From the NCBI GenBank assembly GCA_910584375.1, contig CAJUAH010000001.1, positions 1 through 14,459 on the forward strand: a stretch of 14,459 nucleotides of DNA, given 5' to 3'. Source of the stretch: an uncultured Acetatifactor sp. (GTDB taxonomy: Bacteria > Bacillota > Clostridia > Lachnospirales > Lachnospiraceae). A program made the translations under genes and the position numbers. This document shows, piece after piece, positions 1-6,215 of the stretch (position 1 is its first letter; every line of letters begins with the position of its first letter). The notes under the pieces were generated by a model that saw only the letters and a list, made by a program, of their open reading frames with translations, made no database searches and was not told the DNA's origin.

Positions 1-165
1 CCGGGCCTTTGCCCTATTGGAATCAAGATTTTGAACTTGTTTCGCAATTACCTAGACCGGAGGGTTTTTGTCACCCTCCGTAAACAGAGGGTAAAGCCGC
101 CTGGGCTCTATGGTTTTCCCATGCAAAGAATATAGCATATTTCCTGATATAAGGCAAGTGCCCTG
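1..165 (+). ncRNA. Structured RNA candidate, 6S-RNA-like (5' end may lie outside window)
   Basis: No gene is visible here, but the segment folds as one long closed rod. Bases 3-6 and 9-13 pair with 160-163 and 153-157 (closing stem with a 2x2 internal loop). GGAA 19-22 pairs with TTCC 141-144. CCTAG 51-55 pairs with CTGGG 101-105, and the apical hairpin 58-65/73-80 has a perfect 8-bp stem. The 3' side of the wide central bubble carries a small hairpin (ATGC near 121 with GCAT near 135). A closing stem, a large central bubble with a small hairpin on one strand, and an apical stem in about 165 nt is the layout of 6S RNA, which binds RNA polymerase holoenzyme. It lies upstream of the feo promoter, so it is not the feo leader. 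I could not confirm the family by sequence recall; the 3' part of another structured RNA is possible. Confidence 0.35.
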
Positions 166-180
166 ATCTCCAAGGGGGCA
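160..180 (+). other. Alternative hairpin overlapping the RNA closing stem
   Basis: GCCC at 160-163 can pair either with GGGC at 3-6 (closing stem of the upstream RNA) or with GGGC at 176-179. The two pairings exclude each other. No T-run follows, so this is not an ordinary intrinsic terminator. Confidence 0.2.
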
Positions 181-243
181 GAAATATTAGTTGGCGAAAT
201 TGCAGTCTTCAACTCCCGATAGGCATTTTGCACAAAACAAAAG

Positions 244-270
244 GTTAGTAATCCCTAACACATTGGTTAG
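244..270 (+). promoter_or_regulatory. Operator-like array, three half-sites at 11-bp spacing
   Basis: GTTAG (244-248), CTAAC (255-259) and GTTAG (266-270) follow one another with exactly six bases between each. That places a half-site every 11 bp, about one helical turn. The first two form the same GTTAG-N6-CTAAC dyad found at 342-357 and 1080-1095. It lies 35 bp or more upstream of the -35 box, a position suited to cooperative binding. The binding protein is not known from the sequence; a DtxR/MntR-family iron regulator is a reasonable guess because every copy sits at feo genes. Confidence 0.5.
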
Positions 271-304
271 TGTGATGAAACTTGGGTAAGTTGTAAAAAT
301 GGCA

Positions 305-333
305 TTGACAAAGGACTTTGAACGGCATATTAT
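305..333 (+). promoter_or_regulatory. Sigma-A promoter of the feo operon
   Basis: A perfect -35 box TTGACA (305-310) is followed after 17 bp by TATTAT (328-333). Transcription would start near 340, inside the next operator-like dyad, giving a leader of roughly 115 nt before feoA1. Confidence 0.75.
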
Positions 334-341
334 AGTATATG

Positions 342-357
342 GTTAGCAAAAGCTAAC
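342..357 (+). promoter_or_regulatory. Operator-like dyad at the feo transcription start
   Basis: GTTAGC and GCTAAC are arranged as a perfect inverted repeat around AAAA (GTTAG-N6-CTAAC). It begins 9 bp after the -10 box and covers the predicted start point, the classic place for a repressor. The same spacing recurs at 244-259, 415-430 and 1080-1095. Iron-dependent repression is inferred from gene context. Confidence 0.6.
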
Positions 358-414
358 TATTGTTTGAAAGATAGAATACTTGTGAGACGAGGATTCATTT
401 TTTTAACCCAAGAA

Positions 415-430
415 GTTAGCCATAACTAAT
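415..430 (+). promoter_or_regulatory. Degenerate copy of the feo operator-like dyad
   Basis: GTTAG (415-419), six bases, then CTAAT (426-430): one mismatch to the GTTAG-N6-CTAAC pattern. It lies in the leader, 25 bp before the feoA1 start codon. Confidence 0.4.
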
Positions 431-454
431 ACATATTCCAAAGAAGGTGAATGC

Positions 455-667
455 ATGATGCCGCTTACACTGGCAGAAGTAGGAGAGGAAAACATCATCA
501 AAAAGATCGGGGGAAAACAGGAGATCAGGACCCATCTGGAGAACCTGGGTTTTGTGGTGGGAGGAGCGGTCACGGTGATAAACGCCATCGGGGGCAATGT
601 GATCGTGAATGTGAAGGATTCCCGTATCGCAGTCAGCAAGGAGATGGCGCAGAAGATCATGATCTGA
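455..667 (+). CDS. feoA: FeoA-family ferrous iron transport accessory protein (first copy)
   Basis: A 70-residue cytosolic protein with the size and alternating hydrophobic pattern of the SH3-like FeoA fold. It opens MMPLTLAEVGEE and runs through a typical LGFVVGGAVTVI segment to a C-terminal GNVIVNVKDSRIAVSKEMA-type strand-helix. FeoA proteins are thought to modulate the FeoB transporter from the cytoplasmic side. Start: ATG 455 sits 7 nt after AAGG (444-447); ATG 451 is in another frame and ATG 458 is also possible. It is the first gene of the operon, behind the promoter at 305-333. A second, different FeoA follows, which is common in Clostridia; the two are not recent duplicates because their sequences differ widely. 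Confidence 0.85.
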   Translation: MMPLTLAEVGEENIIKKIGGKQEIRTHLENLGFVVGGAVTVINAIGGNVIVNVKDSRIAVSKEMAQKIMI

Positions 668-689
668 GCCGGATGCGGAAAGAGCAGCG

Positions 690-765
690 GACACACCGCG
701 CTGTCGCAGGCGCGTGTCTATATAAGATGATAGCTGATTGCGAAATTCGTTCCGCAACCGGCTAT
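690..765 (+). other. Two strong hairpins between feoA1 and feoA2
   Basis: The 130-bp gap between the two feoA genes holds two consecutive stem-loops. The first pairs 690-694 plus 698-701 with 710-713 plus 714-718 (GACAC/GTGTC and GCGC/GCGC, 3-nt bulge). The second pairs ATAGC 730-734 and TTGCG 738-742 with CGCAA 753-757 and GCTAT 761-765, with a symmetric 3x3 internal loop. Neither has a T-run, so mRNA processing or stability control is likelier than termination. Confidence 0.5.
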
Positions 766-797
766 ATATTAATGATGGTATGAGGAGGAAAAAAGGC

Positions 798-1019
798 ATG
801 AAAACACTGAAAGAATCAAAAGTCGGTGATACTGTCCGGGTCGTGAAACTTCACGGCGAGGGAGCGGTCAAGCGGCGGATCATGGATATGGGGCTGACTA
901 AGGGCGTGGAAGTGCAGATCCGCAAGGTAGCGCCTCTCGGCGATCCCATTGAGGTGGCCGTCCGGGGGTATGAGCTTTCCATCAGGAAAGCGGACGCGGA
1001 GATGATAGAGGTTGAGTAA
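798..1019 (+). CDS. feoA: FeoA-family ferrous iron transport accessory protein (second copy)
   Basis: A 73-residue FeoA-type SH3-like protein beginning MKTLKESKVGDTVRVVKL. The family's recognisable core follows: a GEGAVKRRIMDMGLTKGVEV helix-turn-strand, then APLGDPIEVAVRGYELSIRK, which is the standard FeoA C-terminal pair of strands. It is closer to the canonical FeoA consensus than the first copy. The frame is open upstream to 738, but the start is ATG 798: GAGGAGG at 782-788 is placed correctly for it, and the upstream residues do not resemble FeoA. Second gene of the feo operon, 98 bp before feoB. Confidence 0.9.
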   Translation: MKTLKESKVGDTVRVVKLHGEGAVKRRIMDMGLTKGVEVQIRKVAPLGDPIEVAVRGYELSIRKADAEMIEVE

Positions 1020-1024
1020 AGCCC

Positions 1025-1068
1025 AGGTGGCCATCTGCCTGCTCTGAGCCGGGAGAATGGCCTGTTTT
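1025..1068 (+). terminator. Weak terminator or attenuator between feoA2 and feoB
   Basis: GGCCAT (1029-1034) pairs with ATGGCC (1057-1062); CA/TG can extend the outer end, and GCTC/GAGC can pair inside the loop. TGTTTTAT follows. The T-run is short, so partial termination that lowers feoB relative to feoA is the most one can suggest. Confidence 0.35.
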
Positions 1069-1079
1069 ATAAAGTTATA

Positions 1080-1095
1080 GTTAGCGAAAACTAAC
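1080..1095 (+). promoter_or_regulatory. Operator-like dyad before feoB
   Basis: GTTAG (1080-1084), six bases, CTAAC (1091-1095): the same spaced dyad as at 342-357, placed 21 bp before the feoB start codon. A possible TATAAA -10 lies at 1068-1073 but no good -35 was found. It may therefore be a repressor site for a weak internal promoter or a roadblock site. Confidence 0.5.
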
Positions 1096-1116
1096 GAGAG
1101 AAAGCGAGGTAAAACT

Positions 1117-3522
1117 ATGAATACGCGAATTGCTCTTGCGGGTAATCCAAACTGCGGAAAAACCACATTGTTCAATGCGCTGACCGGTTCCAATCAGTTC
1201 GTCGGGAACTGGCCCGGAGTCACAGTGGAGAAAAAAGAGGGAAAACTGAAAAAGCATGAGGGCATCATCATTACGGATCTGCCCGGTATTTATTCCCTGT
1301 CTCCTTATACGCTGGAGGAGGTGGTGGCAAGAAACTATCTGATTGGCGAGCGGCCCGACGCGATCCTGAACATCATCGACGGCACGAATCTGGAAAGGAA
1401 CCTGTATCTGACCACGCAGCTTACCGAGTTGGGAATCCCTGTGGTGGTGGCCGTCAATATGATGGATGTGGTGGAGAAAAACGGCGACAAGATCAATACG
1501 GCGGAGTTGTCCAAGGCGCTGGGCTGTAAGGTTGTGGAGATCTCCGCCCTGAAAGGCAGCGGGATCATGGAGGCCGCCGAGGCGGCGGTGGACGCGGCGA
1601 AGAACGGAAAGACCGTCCCCATGCATACTTTTTCGGGAACGGTGGAGCACGCCCTGGCGCATATCGAGGAGGCGGCGGTACATGGGCTGCCGGAGGAGCA
1701 GCAGCGCTGGTACGCCATCAAGCTGTTTGAGCGGGACGACAAGGTGCTGGAGCAGCTGAATCTGGGCGAGTCCGTCCTCTCCCACATAGAGACGGATATC
1801 AAGGCGGCGGAGGAGGAGATGGACGACGATGCGGAATCCATTATCACCAACGAGCGGTATATCTATATCGGCAACATTATCAAGGGCTGTCTGAAGAAAA
1901 AATCGGCGGGAAAGCTCACCCAATCCGATCGGATCGACCGGATTGTCACGAACCGTTTCCTGGGGCTGCCCATATTTGCAGTTATCATGTTTTTGGTGTA
2001 TTATATATCCATGGTGACGGTGGGAGCCTCCGCCACGGACTGGGCCAATGACGGGCTGTTCGGAGACGGGTGGCATCTGCTGGGCATCGGTTCCTCCGCC
2101 TATGAGGAGGCGGCGGAGGAGTACGGGGACGCGGCGCTGATCGTGGACGGTTACGACGCTTATGTGGAAGAGAACGGCGTGGCCCCCGCAGGGGATTTCC
2201 CCTGTGAGGCAGCAGATGAGGAAACGCTGGAGGTGACGGTGGAGACGGCTACTCCGGCGGATTATGAGGCGGCGCTGGCGGTGCTGGAGCGCTACGGCGA
2301 GGAGCCGGATCCGGCGGCTTACGGGGTGTGGGTTCCCGGTGTGCCTGTCCTTGTGGGCAATGCGCTGGAGGCGGCGGGCGCGGCGGACTGGCTGGCGGGT
2401 CTGATAGGTGACGGTATCGTGGCCGGTGTGGGCGCGGTGCTGGGATTTGTGCCCCAGATGCTTGTTTTGTTCCTGCTGTTGGCTTTCCTGGAGGCGTGCG
2501 GGTATATGGCGCGTATCGCGTTCGTGCTTGACCGTATTTTCCGCAAGTTCGGCTTATCCGGCAAGTCCTTTATCCCGATGCTGATCGGTACGGGCTGCGG
2601 CATTCCGGGCATTATGGCGTCGAGGACGATCGAGAACGAGCGCGACCGCAGAATGACGATCATGACGACAACCTTTATCCCCTGCGGCGCGAAGGTGCCG
2701 TTCATCTCCATGGTGGCGGGCGCGATCTTCGGCAGCTCCGCATGGGTAGCGACCAGCGCGTACTTTGTAGGTATGGCGGCGATTATTATTTCGGGTATCA
2801 TGTTAAAGAAGACGAAAATGTTTTCCGGCGATCCGGCTCCTTTCGTCATGGAACTTCCGGCCTATCATATGCCTACGGTGGGCAATGTGCTGCGTTCCAT
2901 GTGGGAGCGGGGATGGTCTTTCATCAAGAAAGCGGGCACGATCATTCTGCTTTCCACGATCGTGATCTGGTTCACGACGTACTTTGGATTTACCGCGGAG
3001 GGTTTCCGGATGCTCTCCGAGGAGGAGATGGATCAGTCGCTGCTGGCGGCTGTGGGCAGCGCCATCGCGTGGATTTTTATACCGCTGGGCTGGGGCAACT
3101 GGCAGGCGGCGGTGGCCTCCATCACCGGTTTGGTTGCCAAGGAAAACATCGTCGGCACGATGGGTATCCTCTATCCCGGAGGATGGCCTGAGATCGGAGC
3201 GAATTTCAGCAGGGTGGCGGGATATTCTTTCCTGGTGTTCAATCTGCTCTGCGCGCCCTGCTTTGCGGCTATCGGCGCCATCAAGCGGGAGATGAACAGC
3301 GCGAAATGGACCTGGTTCGCCATCGGTTATCAGTGCGGGCTGGCCTATGCGGTGGCGATGACGGTTTATCAGATCGGCTCCGCGTTTACGGGCAATCTGC
3401 ATATCGTCGGTCTGCTTGCGGCGATCGTGATCCTCGGCGGTATGATCTATATGTTGGTGCGGCCTTATAAAGAGGCGACCAAGTTGACCAGGAATGTGAA
3501 ACTCAGTACGGCAAGGACCTGA
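1117..3522 (+). CDS. feoB: Ferrous iron transporter FeoB
   Basis: An 801-residue polytopic inner-membrane Fe(II) transporter. The N-terminal G domain shows G1 GNPNCGKT (9-16), G3 DLPG (54-57), G4 NMMD (114-117) and G5 SALKG (143-147), followed by a helical GDI-like region. The membrane part starts near residue 281. It carries ECGYMARIAFVLDR (about 460-473), the gate motif GTGCGIPGIMASRTIE (about 491-506) with Cys494, and PCGAKVPF with Cys523. The second gate copy has GWGNWQAAVASITGLVAKEN and a CAPC near the C terminus. An acidic insert of about 100 residues (about 315-415) separates the first and second membrane segments and is predicted outside the cell. Start: GCGAGG just upstream of ATG 1117. 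It is preceded by an operator-like dyad and followed 30 bp later by the Cys-rich partner. Confidence 0.97.
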   Translation: MNTRIALAGNPNCGKTTLFNALTGSNQFVGNWPGVTVEKKEGKLKKHEGIIITDLPGIYSLSPYTLEEVVARNYLIGERPDAILNIIDGTNLERNLYLTTQLTELGIPVVVAVNMMDVVEKNGDKINTAELSKALGCKVVEISALKGSGIMEAAEAAVDAAKNGKTVPMHTFSGTVEHALAHIEEAAVHGLPEEQQRWYAIKLFERDDKVLEQLNLGESVLSHIETDIKAAEEEMDDDAESIITNERYIYIGNIIKGCLKKKSAGKLTQSDRIDRIVTNRFLGLPIFAVIMFLVYYISMVTVGASATDWANDGLFGDGWHLLGIGSSAYEEAAEEYGDAALIVDGYDAYVEENGVAPAGDFPCEAADEETLEVTVETATPADYEAALAVLERYGEEPDPAAYGVWVPGVPVLVGNALEAAGAADWLAGLIGDGIVAGVGAVLGFVPQMLVLFLLLAFLEACGYMARIAFVLDRIFRKFGLSGKSFIPMLIGTGCGIPGIMASRTIENERDRRMTIMTTTFIPCGAKVPFISMVAGAIFGSSAWVATSAYFVGMAAIIISGIMLKKTKMFSGDPAPFVMELPAYHMPTVGNVLRSMWERGWSFIKKAGTIILLSTIVIWFTTYFGFTAEGFRMLSEEEMDQSLLAAVGSAIAWIFIPLGWGNWQAAVASITGLVAKENIVGTMGILYPGGWPEIGANFSRVAGYSFLVFNLLCAPCFAAIGAIKREMNSAKWTWFAIGYQCGLAYAVAMTVYQIGSAFTGNLHIVGLLAAIVILGGMIYMLVRPYKEATKLTRNVKLSTART

Positions 3523-3528
3523 CGGTCC
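3515..3528 (+). other. Small hairpin over the feoB stop codon
   Basis: GGACC (3515-3519) and GGTCC (3524-3528) enclose TGAC, which contains the feoB stop. There is no T-run; it may affect coupling to the next gene. Confidence 0.25.
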
Positions 3529-3552
3529 GCGCCGGGGAATAGGAGGTTTTCA

Positions 3553-3732
3553 ATGATTGCATGGATCATGGGCAATTTAGGGACGATTATTATCAGCGCG
3601 GTTCTGGCCGTTGTGGTGGCGGCTGTCGTGGTCGGTATGGTGCGAAATAAGAGAAAGGGAAAATCTTCCTGTGGCTGCGGGTGCGCGGGCTGCGCCATGA
3701 ACGGCTCCTGCCACCCGGAAAGTAAAGGGTAA
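3553..3732 (+). CDS. FeoB-associated Cys-rich membrane protein
   Basis: A 59-residue protein that begins MIAWIMGNLGTIIISAVLAV. One transmembrane helix (about residues 8-30) is followed by a basic stretch RNKRKGK and a cysteine cluster CGCGCAGC, then a further Cys before the end (cysteines at about 40, 42, 44, 47 and 53). This is the hallmark of the FeoB-associated Cys-rich membrane protein family found directly after feoB in many Firmicutes. The cysteines are presumed to bind iron on the cytoplasmic face near FeoB; the exact role is not established. Start: ATG 3553 lies 6 nt after AGGAGG (3541-3546). It is 30 bp downstream of feoB, so it is almost certainly in the same operon. Confidence 0.9.
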   Translation: MIAWIMGNLGTIIISAVLAVVVAAVVVGMVRNKRKGKSSCGCGCAGCAMNGSCHPESKG

Positions 3733-3756
3733 TTGTGTAGCGGAAGGAGGGTAACT

Positions 3757-4689
3757 ATGCGTATTCTGGTATACGGTGCGGGTGTACTGGGCTGCAATCT
3801 GGCAGATAACCTGTACCGTGCAAAAAAGGATGTGACATTGCTGGCCCGGGGAACATGGGCAAAGCATTTGAATCAAAACGGTTTACATATGAAAAGGACC
3901 TTTCATCTTCGGGAAACCGCCACCCGGATTCCGGTTATCACGCGGCTTGAGCAGGAGGATTGCTATGATGTTATCTTCGTTGTGCTGCGTTATACACAAC
4001 TGGACAGTGTGATAGAAACGCTGCGGATTAACGGGACAAAAAACATTGTATTTGTCGGCAACAATGTCCGGCCCGCTCATTATGTCGCGCTTTTACCGGA
4101 GAAAAACGTGATGTTCGCCTTTGCGTTGTCTGCCGGGCATCGGGAACCGGAGCGGGTGGTTTCCCTTGACCTTAAAAAGATTACCATCGGGCAGTTGAAA
4201 GACACATCCTCCAACGAAATATTGATCGGGCGGATCTTTGCGGGCGCCGGATATCGGGTGATCTATGAACCCAATATGGAGGACTACCTGCTCTGTCATG
4301 CGGTTTTCGTTCTGCCGGCAGCCTTCGCCTGTTACTATGCAGACGGCGATCTGCGAAAGCTTAAGGGGGATACTGTCTACTGGAACCGGATGGTGGATGC
4401 TGACATTGAGGGCTACCGGGCAATCGAGCGGGCAGGACGCAATATTCTCCCGGCCGGTGATACGGATTATGAAAGCGCCGCCTATCGAAAAACCTGTCTG
4501 CGCTTTTTCGGGCTGATGTGCGCCACCGGTTTGGGGAAGATCTGCGCCAGCGACCATGCCATGAATGCCATCGAAGAGATGAGCGCCTTAAACCGGGACA
4601 TGAAGGCATTTTTTGACGAAACCGGAGCGGAGTATCCCGCCTGGCAGGCGCTGGAGCGGGACGCCGGGCGTTATTTAATGGAAATTTGA
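3757..4689 (+). CDS. Ketopantoate reductase-family (PanE/ApbA-like) oxidoreductase, catalytically divergent
   Basis: A 310-residue protein with an N-terminal NAD(P)-binding Rossmann fold (GAGVLG at 7-12, second strand DVTLLARG) and an all-helical C-terminal half, as in ketopantoate reductase. The family's VTLKxxQ segment appears as VVLRYTQ (75-81), with Arg for Lys. NN at 102-103 matches the nicotinamide-contacting asparagine region. The region that normally carries the catalytic lysine (KLxxNxxxNPLT type) reads LLCHAVFVLPAAFACY (178-193) and has no Lys. A true PanE role in pantothenate synthesis is therefore doubtful; it is better called a family member of unknown substrate. Start: ATG 3757 follows GGAAGGAGG (3742-3750) by 6 nt; an upstream in-frame TTG at 3733 has no such site. 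It lies 24 bp after the feo genes and could be transcribed with them. Confidence 0.75.
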   Translation: MRILVYGAGVLGCNLADNLYRAKKDVTLLARGTWAKHLNQNGLHMKRTFHLRETATRIPVITRLEQEDCYDVIFVVLRYTQLDSVIETLRINGTKNIVFVGNNVRPAHYVALLPEKNVMFAFALSAGHREPERVVSLDLKKITIGQLKDTSSNEILIGRIFAGAGYRVIYEPNMEDYLLCHAVFVLPAAFACYYADGDLRKLKGDTVYWNRMVDADIEGYRAIERAGRNILPAGDTDYESAAYRKTCLRFFGLMCATGLGKICASDHAMNAIEEMSALNRDMKAFFDETGAEYPAWQALERDAGRYLMEI

Positions 4690-4827
4690 CAGAAATCATC
4701 TCACGACATCCGGAAAACATTCTACGACAAACGAATTAACCCACTGCTTTTCATAGCCGAAAAAGGAAAAAGGGAGCCGTCTGTAAGAGCGGCTTTCCAA
4801 TGAAATCATATTGAAGGAGGTATATTT

Positions 4828-5313
4828 ATGGCAATGCAGATTCATGGAAATCAGGATTTTCCCGGAACCGACTATGAGGAAAGGGTGAAACAAGGACAGA
4901 CTGCGGGGAAGGCGGACAGAACGAAAGAGACAGAGAATGCGGCGGATGTAAAAGGCTCAGACAAACAGACCGGTCCGAGAGACGAATACATCAGCAGTGA
5001 AAAATCGGGGAAAAAGCCCACCGGGCTTTATCGGGTAGGCCAGGATGAGAACGGCAACCGGAAAATCTTTTTTGAAGATCCGAAAAAGGGAAAGCCCGAA
5101 AGCTGTGTCAGCAATACGGACGCGGTTGACAGGGAGATCAGAAAACTGAAAGAAGAAAGGCAGGAGCTGGAGCAGCAGATCCGGTCCGTTTCAGGGGACG
5201 AAAAGAAAGTCCGGGAGCTGGAGAAAAAATTGGCCCAGGTGGAGCAGGAATTAAGCCAAAAGGATAATGACGCGTACAGACGCCAGCACACTGCTTTTTC
5301 CCAAACAAAATGA
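4828..5313 (+). CDS. Conserved hypothetical coiled-coil protein
   Basis: A 161-residue hydrophilic protein without signal peptide or membrane segment. The first 50 residues are low-complexity and charged, then DEYISSEK (52-59) and a short ordered-looking stretch GLYRVGQDENGNRKIFFEDP. SNTDAVDREIRKLKEE (95-110) starts a coiled coil that continues to about residue 146. I recognise the general layout from proteins of unknown function in Lachnospiraceae, but no function can be assigned. Start: GAAGGAGG (4813-4820) is 7 nt before ATG 4828; an in-frame ATG lies at 4834. It is flanked by intergenic gaps of 138 and 131 bp and by a strong promoter downstream, so it is probably monocistronic. Confidence 0.65.
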   Translation: MAMQIHGNQDFPGTDYEERVKQGQTAGKADRTKETENAADVKGSDKQTGPRDEYISSEKSGKKPTGLYRVGQDENGNRKIFFEDPKKGKPESCVSNTDAVDREIRKLKEERQELEQQIRSVSGDEKKVRELEKKLAQVEQELSQKDNDAYRRQHTAFSQTK

Positions 5314-5341
5314 AACGGAAGATGCCGGGAGATTTTTCGAT

Positions 5342-5370
5342 TTGACAGCTTTTTTTTAAAATTGTATACT
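5342..5370 (+). promoter_or_regulatory. Sigma-A promoter of pyrK-pyrD
   Basis: Perfect TTGACA (5342-5347), a 17-bp T-rich spacer, and TATACT (5365-5370). Transcription should begin about 5377, leaving a leader of about 68 nt, too short for a PyrR-type antiterminator/terminator leader. Confidence 0.8.
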
Positions 5371-5377
5371 ATACAAT
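5361..5377 (+). promoter_or_regulatory. Perfect 17-bp palindromic operator over the pyrK -10 box
   Basis: ATTGTATA-C-TATACAAT is a perfect inverted repeat that contains the whole -10 box. Palindromes of the TTGTATAC...GTATACAA kind are typical of GntR-family repressor sites; that family assignment is an inference. Binding would block polymerase directly. Confidence 0.6.
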
Positions 5378-5444
5378 AACACGGGCATAGTTGCTGTGTC
5401 TTACGATAACATGAACCGGATACAAAAACGGGAGGAGATATTTC

Positions 5445-6215
5445 ATGAAAGAAAAAACCATGGCAAAGGTGCTGTCACAGCGGGAGATCGCCCCGCGCAT
5501 CTACGACCTGTGGCTGGAGACGGATCTGGCGGCCCAGGCCAGACCGGGGCAGTTCATCGGCGTATATCCGAAAAACGCGGCCACTCTGCTGCCCAGGCCC
5601 ATCAGTATCTGTGAGGTGGACGGAGACAGGACGGCTCTGCGGATCGTCTACCGCGTTGCCGGACAGGGGACGGCGGAATTTTCCTCTCTGAAAGAGAACG
5701 ACGGCGTATACATTCTGGGGACGCTGGGCAACGGTTTCCCTCTGGAGGAGGGCAGGGGAAAACGCTGCTTTCTGGTGGGCGGCGGTATAGGCGTCCCTCC
5801 CATTTTGCAGCTTGCCAAAGAGCTGGAGGGGGAGAAGTCCATCGTCGCGGGCTACCGGGACAGCAACCTGTTCCTGACAGAGGACTTCGCAAAATACGGT
5901 CAGGTTTATGTGGCTACCGAGGACGGCAGCCGGGGAACAAAGGGTAATGTGCTGGACGCCATAGCGGAAAACGGCTTGCAGGCCGACGTACTCTATGCCT
6001 GCGGCCCCATGCCCATGCTGCGGGCCGTCAAGCGGTACGCGGCGGAGCAGGGGATACGGGCCTATATCTCTCTGGAAGAGCATATGGCCTGCGGCGTGGG
6101 CGCCTGTCTGGGCTGCGTGGTAAAGACCAGGGATACGGACGCCCACTCTCATGTACACAATGCCCGGATCTGTACCGACGGTCCGGTGTTTGACGCGCAG
6201 GAGGTGGATATCTGA
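5445..6215 (+). CDS. pyrK: Dihydroorotate dehydrogenase B electron transfer subunit PyrK
   Basis: A 256-residue FAD and [2Fe-2S] subunit that passes electrons from PyrD to NAD+ in pyrimidine synthesis. It has a ferredoxin-reductase-like N-terminal barrel with the FAD motif RPIS (51-54), a nucleotide-binding segment GGGIGVPP (112-119), CGPMPM (186-191), and a C-terminal iron-sulfur motif CGVGACLGC with Cys216, Cys221 and Cys224, plus Cys243. All four cluster ligands are present. Start: ATG 5445 follows GGAGGAG (5431-5437) by 7 nt. The stop codon TGA (6213-6215) overlaps the pyrD ATG by one base, so the two are translationally coupled, as expected for a stable PyrD2K2 complex. Confidence 0.95.
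   Translation: MKEKTMAKVLSQREIAPRIYDLWLETDLAAQARPGQFIGVYPKNAATLLPRPISICEVDGDRTALRIVYRVAGQGTAEFSSLKENDGVYILGTLGNGFPLEEGRGKRCFLVGGGIGVPPILQLAKELEGEKSIVAGYRDSNLFLTEDFAKYGQVYVATEDGSRGTKGNVLDAIAENGLQADVLYACGPMPMLRAVKRYAAEQGIRAYISLEEHMACGVGACLGCVVKTRDTDAHSHVHNARICTDGPVFDAQEVDI

Noticed and set aside
738..797. Twenty-residue N-terminal extension of the second FeoA
   Set aside because: The extra residues are encoded by the hairpin 730-765 and the ribosome binding site; ATG 798 has a perfectly placed GAGGAGG.
1081..2076. 331-codon minus-strand open frame inside feoB
   Set aside because: It overlaps a certain FeoB G domain, its composition is that of a complement of GC-rich coding DNA, and no ribosome binding site or family motif is seen.
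4748..4797. Terminator after the PanE-like gene
   Set aside because: The AGCCG/CGGCT stem is only 5 bp and has no T-run on the plus strand; on the minus strand it has T-rich flanks but no gene to serve.
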